Assembly (NCBI RefSeq): GCF_012027495.1
Contig: NZ_SNUK01000001.1
Span: 248,001-312,000, forward strand
Origin: Thermococcus sp. JdF3
Lineage (GTDB): Archaea; Methanobacteriota_B; Thermococci; Thermococcales; Thermococcaceae
Reading direction: 5' to 3'
Length of the DNA: 64,000 nt
Shown: positions 33,286-42,002 of the stretch, in pieces
How positions within the stretch are numbered: the stretch's first letter is position 1
How the letters are laid out: every line of letters begins with the position of its first letter
Position numbers and translations under genes: made by a program
Notes under the pieces: model-generated
What the model saw: only the letters and a program-made list of their open reading frames with translations
Told to the model about the DNA's origin: nothing
The model's database searches: none

Positions 33286-34374
33286 TTATGAAACTCCTGT
33301 TGTGCCTGAGTTTGTGCCAGAAAACAGCCTGTTCTGACGGCGCTTTTTCTTGCCAGGTCTCTTGAGTTTCGCAAGGGTCTTCTCGACCAGCTCAATGGTC
33401 TTGTCGTCATTGTTTTGGAGCCTAAGCACGGCCCTGATTAGGTTCTCCTTGTGGGTTTCGTCCAGGAAATCGTCCCGCAAAATGGCCCGGATTATCTGTC
33501 TCTTCGCGCGGTTATTCACTACCTCTTTGAAAGCATCATAATCCTCTCCGAGCGTCTGGAACTCCTTGTTCTTTTCACCATACCGGGGGTTGGAGAGGGT
33601 CTTGTCGTAATACTGAATGTGGTGATGGCGGTAGTGCGTGACGAGTGCGGCAATCCAGTAAGCGTACTCATCATCTGGAAAAACACTAAGTCTAAGGTAG
33701 GGGCTCCCTTCAACGAATGAGTTGCATATGGGGCAGTAAACCAAGAAACCGTCCGCGGGGAAGTCGTTTACAAGTGGCGCACTTGAGCGGAAAAACGATT
33801 TCACATACTTCAAGACGGCTTCAGCCTTTTGGTCGAATGTCAGCCTGTCCTTGGCGGCTTCTCCAAGTGGAGTGCTGAATTTCCCTAGAAAGTTTGCTTT
33901 TTCGGCAATTTCCTCTGCAATTTCGTAGAATGCAGTGCGGGCCATCCACGCCTCAACAAAGTCTTTCACCGTCAGTTCGGGGCCGAACGTCGCCTTGAGG
34001 TCTTTGAATTTCTCAATGTCCTCACAATCGGGGGCAAGGAGTAGCAAGTATTTCACGAGGGGGTGGTTCACGGTCGTGGTGTAAATTTCAGCGGTTCTGA
34101 TTTTCTTTTTTCTGATTTTGCGGGTGGTGGTTCGTATGAACTTGCCCTTCCAGTCTTGATAATCGAATTTGAAGGTCCACCCGGGGACTTCATACTGGCG
34201 GTAATAGACAGGGATTCCTTCCTCAAGGACTTCCCGGAGGCATTGGAGTTTTTTGGTGGGGTTTTCACAGGATTTGCTCACTTGTGTGATTTCTCGTTCG
34301 ATTGAATCTGTCCACTTGAGGGTGTAGGTCGAGACGGTGAGCGCGTATTCCGGGAGCGGGTCTTGAGGCTCCAT
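33286..34374 (-). CDS. Uncharacterised Cys/His protein
   Basis: A 362-residue soluble protein I cannot assign. The central part (residues 205-260) has CPICNSFVEGSPY followed some 25 residues later by VTHYRHHHIQYYDK, a likely metal site of two Cys and several His. The N-terminal half is rich in Lys/Arg (TTTRKIRKKKIRTAEI) and the C-terminal tail is basic (KRPGKKKRRQNRLF), which would suit nucleic-acid binding. GGAGGAGGACTGAAAA precedes the ATG. Codon choice is a little more AT-rich than in neighbours. It is the last gene of a minus-strand row with a HAD phosphatase. Confidence 0.65.
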   Translation of the reverse strand: MEPQDPLPEYALTVSTYTLKWTDSIEREITQVSKSCENPTKKLQCLREVLEEGIPVYYRQYEVPGWTFKFDYQDWKGKFIRTTTRKIRKKKIRTAEIYTTTVNHPLVKYLLLLAPDCEDIEKFKDLKATFGPELTVKDFVEAWMARTAFYEIAEEIAEKANFLGKFSTPLGEAAKDRLTFDQKAEAVLKYVKSFFRSSAPLVNDFPADGFLVYCPICNSFVEGSPYLRLSVFPDDEYAYWIAALVTHYRHHHIQYYDKTLSNPRYGEKNKEFQTLGEDYDAFKEVVNNRAKRQIIRAILRDDFLDETHKENLIRAVLRLQNNDDKTIELVEKTLAKLKRPGKKKRRQNRLFSGTNSGTTGVS

Positions 34375-34423
34375 TTTTCAGTCCTCCTCCGGCGAAGAAG
34401 TGGAACTCAAGCCGGGTGTTAGC

Positions 34424-35119
34424 TTATGTTCCCAACTCCTCCAGCACCTCCAGGATCCCCTCAACTCCCGGAACCTCGAAGCCCCTCTCGTGGATCTTTC
34501 TAACTTCCTCTGCCTCCGGGTTTATCCAGACCGCCCACATGCCGGCTCTCAGCGCACCCTCGAAATCCTCCGCGTAGGTGTCGCCGATGTGGATTGCCTC
34601 GTCCGGCTCGACCCCGAAGGCATCGAGCGGTTTTCTGAACATCTCGGGCATCGGCTTATACGCCAGAACCTCGTCGGCGAAGAAGGTTCCCTCAATGTAG
34701 TCCATCAGGCCGAACCTCTCGAGGAGGAGTCTCGTGTAGGAGCCGGGCCAGAACATCACGTTGCCCGTCACGGTAACCCTCAGGCCCTTTCTCCTGACGC
34801 CCTCCAGCGCCTCCTTCGCCCCGGGGAGAACTATCTCGTCCCCAACGTTGAGTGTTGCCCTCGCGGCGGCCCTCCTGACCAGTTCGACGTCTGTGCCGAG
34901 AAGCTCGGCCAGCATCTCCTGGCTCTCCTCCAGCGCCTTCTCGGGGTCCCCCTGAGTCCCGGCGCGCATGCGCTTTATCCTCTCGCGCGTGAGCATCATG
35001 CCCTCGACGACGTCTATTATGCACGCTCCCATCAGCCTGGAGAGCTCAACGGCCATGGCGTCGAGCATAACCTCTATGTCGAGGAGTGTGTTCCAGACGT
35101 CGAATGAGACGAGTTTCAT
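34424..35119 (-). CDS. HAD-superfamily phosphatase
   Basis: A 231-residue haloacid dehalogenase-type hydrolase. Motif I is SFDVWNTLLDIE, where the usual DxDxT is DVWNT (nucleophile Asp retained, second Asp replaced by Trp, as in DxWNT-type HADs). Motif II TVTGNVMFW lies near residue 112, motif III Lys in ADEVLAYKPMPEMF and motif IV AIHIGDTYAEDFEGA near 178. A helical cap sits between motifs I and II. The start at 35119 follows GGTGATAAAG. Substrate unknown. TATA candidate GTTTTTAAG near 35150. Confidence 0.85.
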   Translation of the reverse strand: MKLVSFDVWNTLLDIEVMLDAMAVELSRLMGACIIDVVEGMMLTRERIKRMRAGTQGDPEKALEESQEMLAELLGTDVELVRRAAARATLNVGDEIVLPGAKEALEGVRRKGLRVTVTGNVMFWPGSYTRLLLERFGLMDYIEGTFFADEVLAYKPMPEMFRKPLDAFGVEPDEAIHIGDTYAEDFEGALRAGMWAVWINPEAEEVRKIHERGFEVPGVEGILEVLEELGT

Positions 35120-35158
35120 CTTTATCACCAGTGAAAACTGGGAAGGGAACTTAAAAAC

Positions 35159-36184
35159 TCAGCGCTCGGCAAAGGCGAGGTATCTAAGCCCCTCCATGAG
35201 CCCTGCCTCGCGCAGGACTGCTTTGAGGTTTCTGAACCTTGAGCGCATGACGAAGAGCTCGTAGAACCCTTCGAGGTTTCCCCAGTGGCCGTATGCTGAG
35301 AGGGCCAGGTACATGACCTCCTTTGGCTTGAGCTTCCTGCCGAGGCTCCCGTTGAGGGCCTCCAGTCCGGGCCTTATCCTCTCCAGCAGGCCCTCCCTCT
35401 CTATGAGGTGGAGCATCAAATCCTCAACGGTGGGTTTCTTCCATTCTACGGCCTCGTCTTCGAAGGGAAGGCCGATTATCAGCGGAACCACCTCGGTTTT
35501 CCCGACGCGGTAGCCAAGGGGCGTTTTTTCATGCCTGAACCCTGATAGCTTCCCCGCTATCGAGGCTAGAGCGGCGTCTCTGTTCTCATCGATGTCGATT
35601 GCAACGCCGAGTCTCTCGACGGTGAAGCCAAAAACGTCCATCACCCGGAGGAAGTTGCCGAGATTCCTTATCACCCCGGAGTTGCCCTCGCTTGGCAGCA
35701 CCGCGATGTAGTACTCGTCCCTCTCGCGCTTCAGCAGGTCGAAGTTGTCGCGCTCAAAGACGCGCTCGATGAACCGCAGAGAGTACGGTGCTTCCCGGCT
35801 CTCCCTGAACTCGAAGAGCTTCTTGAAGACCGCCTTGAAGAACTTCGCATCTGTCTTCCCCTCGACGAAGAGCACCGAGGTCCTCGCGTTTCCCCCGGAA
35901 AAGCCACCGCGGACGTCGAAGTCGAGGTACTTCCTCAGCTCGTAGACCTCCTTCATGGTGAGGCTCTTCCCTGTGTCCGAGTATAGGAGGACGTTCTCCT
36001 CGCCCCGCCGGAACTTCCAAGCGATTAAATCAATAAGCTCAAGGCTCGCCGTGATGACGGTTTCCTTTCCGGTCAGGGAATCAACGAAGTCGATGAGTTC
36101 ATCGCGGTTTTTCCTGTACTCTGGGAAGAGTATGGATTTTTCGTCTGCGAAGGCTTCCCACCTTTTTCCTGTTACGAGCCTCAT
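35159..36184 (-). CDS. DUF3226/TOPRIM-like protein
   Basis: A 341-residue protein with a TOPRIM-like core. Residues 104-118 read TSVLFVEGKTDAKFF, providing the catalytic Glu, and GVAIDIDENRDAALAS near 193 gives the DxD pair. IAVLPSEGNSGVIRNLGNFL precedes it, as in DUF3226 proteins related to OLD-type nucleases. The first 100 residues are a separate domain starting MRLVTGKRWEAFADEK. It starts one base after the stop of the DUF2391 gene, with GGTGAAGTGA as ribosome-binding site, so the two are one unit. A nuclease or RNA-processing role is inferred from the fold only. Confidence 0.75.
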   Translation of the reverse strand: MRLVTGKRWEAFADEKSILFPEYRKNRDELIDFVDSLTGKETVITASLELIDLIAWKFRRGEENVLLYSDTGKSLTMKEVYELRKYLDFDVRGGFSGGNARTSVLFVEGKTDAKFFKAVFKKLFEFRESREAPYSLRFIERVFERDNFDLLKRERDEYYIAVLPSEGNSGVIRNLGNFLRVMDVFGFTVERLGVAIDIDENRDAALASIAGKLSGFRHEKTPLGYRVGKTEVVPLIIGLPFEDEAVEWKKPTVEDLMLHLIEREGLLERIRPGLEALNGSLGRKLKPKEVMYLALSAYGHWGNLEGFYELFVMRSRFRNLKAVLREAGLMEGLRYLAFAER

Positions 36185-36724
36185 TCACTTCACCATATCA
36201 ACGGTTATTGCGCCTATCACAGCGAAGGTGCTTATAAGTATGGTAGCGTTGATGTATTGGCCAGGGGTGAAGTCGGCCAGGCCGTTTATCCCGTAGAGAT
36301 ATATCAGCCCAGCGGAGATGAAGTACGCTATCCCCGTGACGGTTAGGAGTCTTTTGGGGATGTGAAACAGCTCCTCCCTCTTCAGGTTCCCTATTCGGGA
36401 TTTGGCGATGAACAGGTAGGCGACGCCGAGCGTCATCAGGAGTATAGCCAGCGAGCGCTCAACGGATATGTCCTTGGCTATCTCCCACAGCTCCGCCGTG
36501 AAGAGAAACGGAAGGGCGAAGGTTACGGCACCGATGATCTCCTGGGCAATGTCGTCCCATCCGAGCTGATCTGGAGCTTTTCTCTTCTCGTTCTCTTTTT
36601 TCAATTCCTGGATGCTGGAATACAGCTCCTCAAGTTGTCTCTCCATTTTGGTTCGCCTTTCGTTTTCAATCCGACGCTCAGGTTCGGGGTTCATCATCCC
36701 GTCAGCATTGGATTCACTCATCAT
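36185..36724 (-). CDS. DUF2391-like integral membrane protein
   Basis: A 179-residue protein with a charged coiled-coil N-terminus (ERRTKMERQLEELYSSIQEL) and four membrane helices between residues about 70 and 175 (IIGAVTFALPFLFTAELWEI, RSLAILLMTLGVAYLFIA, LLTVTGIAYFISAGLIYLYG, NATILISTFAVIGAITVDMV). This fits the DUF2391 family. The start at 36724 is chosen as a leaderless ATG: a TATA box (GTTTATAATA) about 26 bases ahead, shared back to back with the divergent S-layer-like gene. It precedes the TOPRIM gene directly. Confidence 0.72.
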   Translation of the reverse strand: MMSESNADGMMNPEPERRIENERRTKMERQLEELYSSIQELKKENEKRKAPDQLGWDDIAQEIIGAVTFALPFLFTAELWEIAKDISVERSLAILLMTLGVAYLFIAKSRIGNLKREELFHIPKRLLTVTGIAYFISAGLIYLYGINGLADFTPGQYINATILISTFAVIGAITVDMVK

Positions 36725-36744
36725 CGCGGAGGTGTTTTTCTCAG

Positions 36745-36760
36745 GAAATATTATAAACAT
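36745..36760. promoter_or_regulatory. Shared bidirectional TATA region
   Basis: AAATATTATAAACATT can serve as TATA element on both strands: leftward for the DUF2391 gene (ATG 36724) and rightward for the S-layer-like gene (ATG 36793). The close back-to-back layout implies joint control or competition. Confidence 0.5.
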
Positions 36761-36792
36761 TGAGCTTTAATCTGAACCTGGTGATAAGAGGT

Positions 36793-38256
36793 ATGAAAAA
36801 TGTCCTAGTGGTTGTTACGGTCATCATGATTTTGGGATTGGCCATTGCGCCCATCAGCGCAGAGGTCGCATGGATTAACTCAGCCAACACAGTGATAGTC
36901 CTTCCAACCACTAAGATAGTTAACGGGACGCCTTTGCACATAGGGGAAGATGCGATAAGCGGGTCGAGATTGGGGGCGTTCCTTGTTCTTCAGGGGATAA
37001 CCATTGGAAAGTACACCTCAGTCGCTTCTGTGCCGGTTGAATACCACAGCGTCCTTATCCCGGACGAAAACCAGGTTTACCTGTTGAACGAAGAGGATAT
37101 GCCGGACGTGGGAATCAACGTCAGTGATCAGCCTGTGGGTGATGTGGTGGTTGTTCAGGTGAACTTCTCCCGTGTGGGGTTCAACCTGACTCGGGGCTCG
37201 GTGGAGTTTCTTGACAGGAGTGTTGAGGTGACGTTTAACGAGAACACGACCCCCCTCGACGTTGGTGAGGATTACAAGGTTGTATCAACCACCGTTGATG
37301 GGAAGGACACGATGTTTCTATACTCCCACGAGGCTGCTGATTCAAAACTCACGTCCCTCGGCGACTCGATAACGGTCGGCGGGTGGAAGCTCAAGCCTCT
37401 GGACATAAATATCAACGCCTCGAAGATGCTGGTTGAGCTAACGTATCCGAGCGGCATCATCAAGACTAAGGCCATGGCGCGGGGCAGGTATTACATCATG
37501 TACCTAACCGCCGATGGTGAGGAGGACTTCGAAGAATACGACAGTTATCCGGTCTCCAGGCTCAACGAACTCTTTGAAGCGGGAGCGGATAAAGTGTTCC
37601 TGTTTTCCCCGACTGACTTCTTTATTGGGGTAAGTGGATCCAAGACCGTCATCTATAGCTACGAATACTATGAGAAAGTTGGGCGGTATCAGGATGGGGA
37701 TATCTACAGTGACCAGTGGGTCTGGGACATAGACCCTGAGCACGGGCTCTACACACTTTACCTGCACGTGGGTGGTGAGGGCTTCCCGCGGGTGTTCGTG
37801 GCTCCCGGACAGTCCCTCTCGATCCCGACGGGATGGAACTTGAGCATTGTTCCCTTCTTTGCCAAGAACGCCCAGGGGGATATCGTCGGTGTGAGTGGTT
37901 ACCGTTTCGTGCGTAGGGTCTCCGTGGCCAAACAGGTCTCCATAACCGCCCCCAAGGTTCAGGCGACCGAGGATGTCTACTCCCTCATAATAAACGACAC
38001 TCAGCTGACCGCCCTTCCAAGCGATAAAAACGTTATCATCGTGGGGGGCTGGGTCAGCAACAGCGCCTGGGCTCTCCTGGAGAGGGTCTACGGGAAGGAT
38101 GTTGTGGATTCCATAAAGCGGGAGATACTGCGCAACGGCTACGTTGTGAAGAACCTTCCCAACCCGAACAACAGCAGGTACAGGGTCATAATACTGGCCG
38201 GCAGGACCCACGTGGAAACCGGTAAGGCGGTTGAGGAGTTCATGGCCAGCCAGTGA
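36793..38256 (+). CDS. S-layer-like exported protein
   Basis: A 487-residue secreted protein. The signal peptide covers residues 1-23 (VLVVVTVIMILGLAIAPISA). The body is beta-rich with several NxS/NxT sites (NVSDQ, NFSRV, NLTRG, NINAS). The C-terminal segment, NVIIVGGWVSNSAWALLERVYG then RVIILAGRTHVETGKAVEEF, is like the conserved C-terminal module of thermococcal S-layer proteins. It lacks a clear membrane anchor. GGTGATAAGAGGT precedes the ATG at 36793. It may be a minor surface-layer component and not the main S-layer protein. Confidence 0.72.
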   Translation: MKNVLVVVTVIMILGLAIAPISAEVAWINSANTVIVLPTTKIVNGTPLHIGEDAISGSRLGAFLVLQGITIGKYTSVASVPVEYHSVLIPDENQVYLLNEEDMPDVGINVSDQPVGDVVVVQVNFSRVGFNLTRGSVEFLDRSVEVTFNENTTPLDVGEDYKVVSTTVDGKDTMFLYSHEAADSKLTSLGDSITVGGWKLKPLDININASKMLVELTYPSGIIKTKAMARGRYYIMYLTADGEEDFEEYDSYPVSRLNELFEAGADKVFLFSPTDFFIGVSGSKTVIYSYEYYEKVGRYQDGDIYSDQWVWDIDPEHGLYTLYLHVGGEGFPRVFVAPGQSLSIPTGWNLSIVPFFAKNAQGDIVGVSGYRFVRRVSVAKQVSITAPKVQATEDVYSLIINDTQLTALPSDKNVIIVGGWVSNSAWALLERVYGKDVVDSIKREILRNGYVVKNLPNPNNSRYRVIILAGRTHVETGKAVEEFMASQ

Positions 38257-38362
38257 ACTTTTTCATTCTATTGACTTTTTTGAACCCTTCAATAGTGGGG
38301 AGATGGATTTGGTGCCTTGATACGCATGGTTAACTGCACCCAACCTTTGGTTTGCGACAAGG

Positions 38363-38393
38363 TTATATACTCAAATCGCGGTCTGAACGTTCA
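38363..38393 (+). promoter_or_regulatory. Leaderless promoter of MFS permease gene
   Basis: TTATATA at 38363-38369 is centred about 26 bases ahead of the ATG at 38393, and no Shine-Dalgarno site is present, so the message probably starts at the initiation codon. Confidence 0.6.
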
Positions 38394-39547
38394 TGTCACT
38401 GCAGAACTATCGCGGGTTCGGAAGGGACGCATGGCTGCTCGTTGCCTACTCCTTCGCCTCCGCCTTCGGGGGCAACATAGCCTGGTTTATCTTCCCGTTC
38501 TACCTCAAATCGCTCGGCTTTGACTACACCAACATAGGCGTGGTCTTCTCGCTCTCAACGCTGGCCCAGGCAGCGGTTCTGTTGTTCTCAGGCCCATTCG
38601 GCGCGAGAGTGGGCTACAAGAAAACCGTCCTCCTTGGAGTGAGCATGATGTTCCTCGGGAGGCTCGCCCAGGTTCTCCACCCGACCCTCTGGATGCTCAC
38701 CCTGGGCGGCGTCCTGATAGGGATAGGCATGGCGTTGGAGTCGCCTTCATTCATGGCACTGCTCAGCGGGGAGGTGGAGGACGGAAAGAGGCACTACCTG
38801 TTCAGTCTCTCCTCAGGAATCGGCACGATAGCCTCCGCCCTCGGAATACTCGTCGCGGGCTTTCTCTCGCGCTGGCTGAGCTATGGAGGAGTGTTCTCCC
38901 TGGTTCTCGTGGTCATACCTATTCGGTTCGCGATAGTTCTCTTCGTCAGGCCCGTGCTTGAGAGACACTCTCGCGGGCTGAACCTCGACAGGAGCCTTCT
39001 CATTAGAATAGGCCGCTTCGCACTTCCGGGGGCACTGATAGGTCTGGGTGCAGGAATAGCGATTCCCTACATGGGGCTCTGGTTCAACCAGCGCTTTGGA
39101 ACGAGCCTGGAGAGTATCGGCTGGCTCTTCGCCTTCCAGCAGTTCATAATGGGGATCGGGATGTTCCTGCTGCCCATGATAGCCGACAGGTTTGGCAGTG
39201 TTAAGACCATCGTCTCCTTCAACGGGACGGCGAGCCTCCTCATAGGCGCCCTTCCGTTCTCGCCGGTGTTCCCAGTGGCGGCGGTCGTATACATCCTCAG
39301 GACGATACTGATGAACATAGTCAACCCGATATGGAACTCCTTCATGATGGGGTTCTTCGAGGAAGAGGAGCGCTCCACCGCGATGGCGCTTAACAGCCTG
39401 GCATGGACCGCGACCTTTGGGGTGGGCCAGTACGTGGGCGGCGTTCTCTTCGACATGTCCCTGGTCTGGCCGTTCCTGATAACCGCCTTCCTGTACAGCC
39501 TCTCGATGGTGGTATTCTGGGGCTTCTTTGGAAAGAAGGGGGGGTGA
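38393..39547 (+). CDS. MFS permease
   Basis: A 384-residue major facilitator with about 12 membrane helices. The loop between helices 2 and 3 has SGPFGARVGYKKTVLLGVSM, the MFS motif A variant GxxxxRxGxK. The second half repeats the layout with MIADRFGSVKTIV. The ATG at 38393 is a leaderless start. Substrate unknown. It converges on the chemoreceptor gene 20 bases downstream. Confidence 0.88.
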   Translation: MSLQNYRGFGRDAWLLVAYSFASAFGGNIAWFIFPFYLKSLGFDYTNIGVVFSLSTLAQAAVLLFSGPFGARVGYKKTVLLGVSMMFLGRLAQVLHPTLWMLTLGGVLIGIGMALESPSFMALLSGEVEDGKRHYLFSLSSGIGTIASALGILVAGFLSRWLSYGGVFSLVLVVIPIRFAIVLFVRPVLERHSRGLNLDRSLLIRIGRFALPGALIGLGAGIAIPYMGLWFNQRFGTSLESIGWLFAFQQFIMGIGMFLLPMIADRFGSVKTIVSFNGTASLLIGALPFSPVFPVAAVVYILRTILMNIVNPIWNSFMMGFFEEEERSTAMALNSLAWTATFGVGQYVGGVLFDMSLVWPFLITAFLYSLSMVVFWGFFGKKGG

Positions 39548-39567
39548 AAAAGAATAGGTATGGAGAT

Positions 39568-41811
39568 TCAGAGCCTGAACTGTTCAACGTTCTGGCGAAG
39601 ACGCTTGGCGATTTCCCTGAGTTTCCGGGCTTCGGAGCTGAGCGTCTCAATCTCTGCTCTCTGCTCCTGCATGGCGGAGTTAACCTCCTCCGCGCTGGCG
39701 GTGGTCTCCTCTGCACTTGCGGCAAGGTTTTCCAGGGCTTGGAGTGCTTTCTCAACCTCCTCCTGCGTCCTGATGGTCTGCTCCCTTATCTCCTCAACTT
39801 TGGTGCCAACGTTCCCTATCATTTCGGCGATGTAGCCGAGATAGCCCAGGCTCTCACTCAGGGTCTCCGTTGAACTGGCCACGTTCTTTACTCCCTTCTG
39901 GGTCTCTTCCACGGCTTTCTGAACTTTCTCGTCCATCTCATCTATGATGTCCCTTATCGTTTCCGCGGCGCTCTTGCTTTCCTCCGCCAGTCCCCTTATC
40001 TCCTGGGCAACGACCGCGAAACCTCTACCTGCTTCCCCCGCCCTTGCCGCTTCGATCGCCGCATTCAGGGCAAGGAGGTTTGTTTGCTCCGCAATGTTGC
40101 TTATGGTATGGGTTATCTCGCCTATGCGTTTGCTCATCTCACTGACCGCGTTAACTGCCTCCTCTATGAAGTCCATGGAGCGTTTAATGCTCTCAACGTC
40201 CCTAACCGCTTCGTCTCCCTTCTCTCTTCCTTCCTGTGCTATTCTGACGACTTCATCGATAGCCCTCTCGAACTCGTCCATGATGTTGGAGGTTTCTGAG
40301 GTGGTGTCCGAGACGAGGCGCATTCCTTCGGTTATCTCGTTTATGTGCTCCTGCTGGCGCTGGGCCTCAATGCTGACCTGTTCTATTGCTTCACTAACTT
40401 GGTTGGTCGAGTTTCTGACGTGGGTCGCGATATCCGCCAGTTCCCTGGCCTGCTCGTCCAGGGTTACTCCAATCTCCCTGATGTTTCCAATAAGGGCTTT
40501 CATCTTGGCTGAGGTCTTTTGGAGTGCAGTTATTATGTTCTGGAGGTCTCCCCGGGCCTTGGCGTCTATGGTGTAGTTCAGCCGGCCCTCAGCCATGGCT
40601 TCGAGCTTGTCGATAACCCCGTTGAGGGTGCCTATGACGTCGGCGGATATGGCCTCGAAAGCGGTTATCAGTTTTCCTATCTCATCGTCCCTGTGGGGGT
40701 AGTCTATCGAACCAACCACTTCCCTCGCATCCTCAAGCCTGCCCGCCGCTATGAACTCCGCCGCGTTCGTGAGCTGCGATATTGGCTGCAGCGCCCTCTT
40801 TAAATATCTAGCACTCAGGAGTACAAGCCCCCCTGCCACCAGTATTGTTACCGTCATCCCGTACAGGAGTTCCTTTGATGCGTCCGTCTTCGCCTCGTCC
40901 AGCGCGGTTACAAGCCCGCCGATGAGCTCATCCTCCGGCGCTATAGCGGCTATCGTCCAGTCTGTGGTTTTGCTCCTGGCGAATGAGATCACCATCTTTG
41001 TCCCATCCAGTTCTATTTCAACAACCCCATCCTCCGAGTTTTCCATTGCCCTAGCCAGTGCCGCGTATCTGCTGTCCTCAAAGACGTTCAGCTTTCCAAC
41101 GACCTCCGGGTCGGGGTGGATTATGACGGTTCCATTGCGGCTGATGACAAAGAGGTATCCCGTTTTACCCACCCGGGTGTTCACTATTTCATTCGCCAGG
41201 TATGAGAAGTCAACGTCTATTCCAAGAACGCCCTTCACGGTCCCCTTGTACTTCACGGGGGTGACGTAGGTTATCACGGTCTTATTTGTTATTATGTCCG
41301 TGTAGGGCTCCATCCAGAACGCTCCCCGAGATACCGCCCCCTGGTACCAGGAGGACTTTGTGGCGTTGTACCCCTCGGGAAGTTCGGCTCGGGGGATTAT
41401 TATTACTTTTCCGGTTTCATCGGCGTAGTAGGCGTTTATTATGTCGTCATTTGAGTTTTTCAAGTCCCCGAGTCTGCTGAAAATGCTTGCGCCGAAGATT
41501 GGGGTTCGTGAGTAGCCCGGTTCGACTTCGTCCTTCACGTAAAGCGATCCTATCGAGTTTGCATAGGAGTTCGTGACGACGATCAGCGGCCTGAGCCTTT
41601 CATCAATCGTCACGGCGTATTTCTGGCTCTCCAGAAGGGCTATCTGTTTTGCATGTTCTGCCAGGGTGGGGGCCACGTTTTCCTCTATCTTCTGCCCCAT
41701 GCCGTCTATCGTCCTGAACTGGATTAGTGATGTTATTAGTATGACCATCAGGACCGTCCCGAGGAGTGCGGTGTAAAGCTTCTGGCGGAATTTCAATTCT
41801 ATTCCCCCCAT
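39568..41811 (-). CDS. Methyl-accepting chemotaxis protein with dCache-type sensor
   Basis: A 747-residue chemoreceptor. A first membrane helix (about residues 10-28), an outer double-Cache-type sensor (30-310, with SSWYQGAVSRGAFWMEPYTD, VITYVTPVKYKGTVKGVLGIDVD and TGYLFVISRNGTVIIHPD), a second helix (315-337), a HAMP region (338-395) and a cytoplasmic signalling rod. The hairpin tip is EQTNLLALNAAIEAARAGEA near residue 590. Cache sensors of this type often bind amino acids. ATG 41811 is kept; a TTG five codons later has GGGGGA ahead and is an alternative. It stands alone, away from other che genes. Confidence 0.92.
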   Translation of the reverse strand: MGGIELKFRQKLYTALLGTVLMVILITSLIQFRTIDGMGQKIEENVAPTLAEHAKQIALLESQKYAVTIDERLRPLIVVTNSYANSIGSLYVKDEVEPGYSRTPIFGASIFSRLGDLKNSNDDIINAYYADETGKVIIIPRAELPEGYNATKSSWYQGAVSRGAFWMEPYTDIITNKTVITYVTPVKYKGTVKGVLGIDVDFSYLANEIVNTRVGKTGYLFVISRNGTVIIHPDPEVVGKLNVFEDSRYAALARAMENSEDGVVEIELDGTKMVISFARSKTTDWTIAAIAPEDELIGGLVTALDEAKTDASKELLYGMTVTILVAGGLVLLSARYLKRALQPISQLTNAAEFIAAGRLEDAREVVGSIDYPHRDDEIGKLITAFEAISADVIGTLNGVIDKLEAMAEGRLNYTIDAKARGDLQNIITALQKTSAKMKALIGNIREIGVTLDEQARELADIATHVRNSTNQVSEAIEQVSIEAQRQQEHINEITEGMRLVSDTTSETSNIMDEFERAIDEVVRIAQEGREKGDEAVRDVESIKRSMDFIEEAVNAVSEMSKRIGEITHTISNIAEQTNLLALNAAIEAARAGEAGRGFAVVAQEIRGLAEESKSAAETIRDIIDEMDEKVQKAVEETQKGVKNVASSTETLSESLGYLGYIAEMIGNVGTKVEEIREQTIRTQEEVEKALQALENLAASAEETTASAEEVNSAMQEQRAEIETLSSEARKLREIAKRLRQNVEQFRL

Positions 41812-42002
41812 TGAGACATTTTACTATCTTGAGCCATCTTTCGGTTGCATTTTATCCCTAATTTCGTGTTCTTTTAAGCGCTTTGTGTAGGGTGGGGGGT
41901 AGGTTCTAACTGCGAACCGGTCGTTGAAAATTACGCATTTAGTTGGGGAGAGTGTTGATTAATGTTTTTAAGCTTCCCGGAGAACCCACCGCGGTGATGC
42001 TC

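Noticed and set aside
33414-33428. A third DtxR-like box (TTTTGGAGCCTAAG)
   Set aside because: It lies inside a coding region, lacks the second arm of the palindrome and is not near a start.
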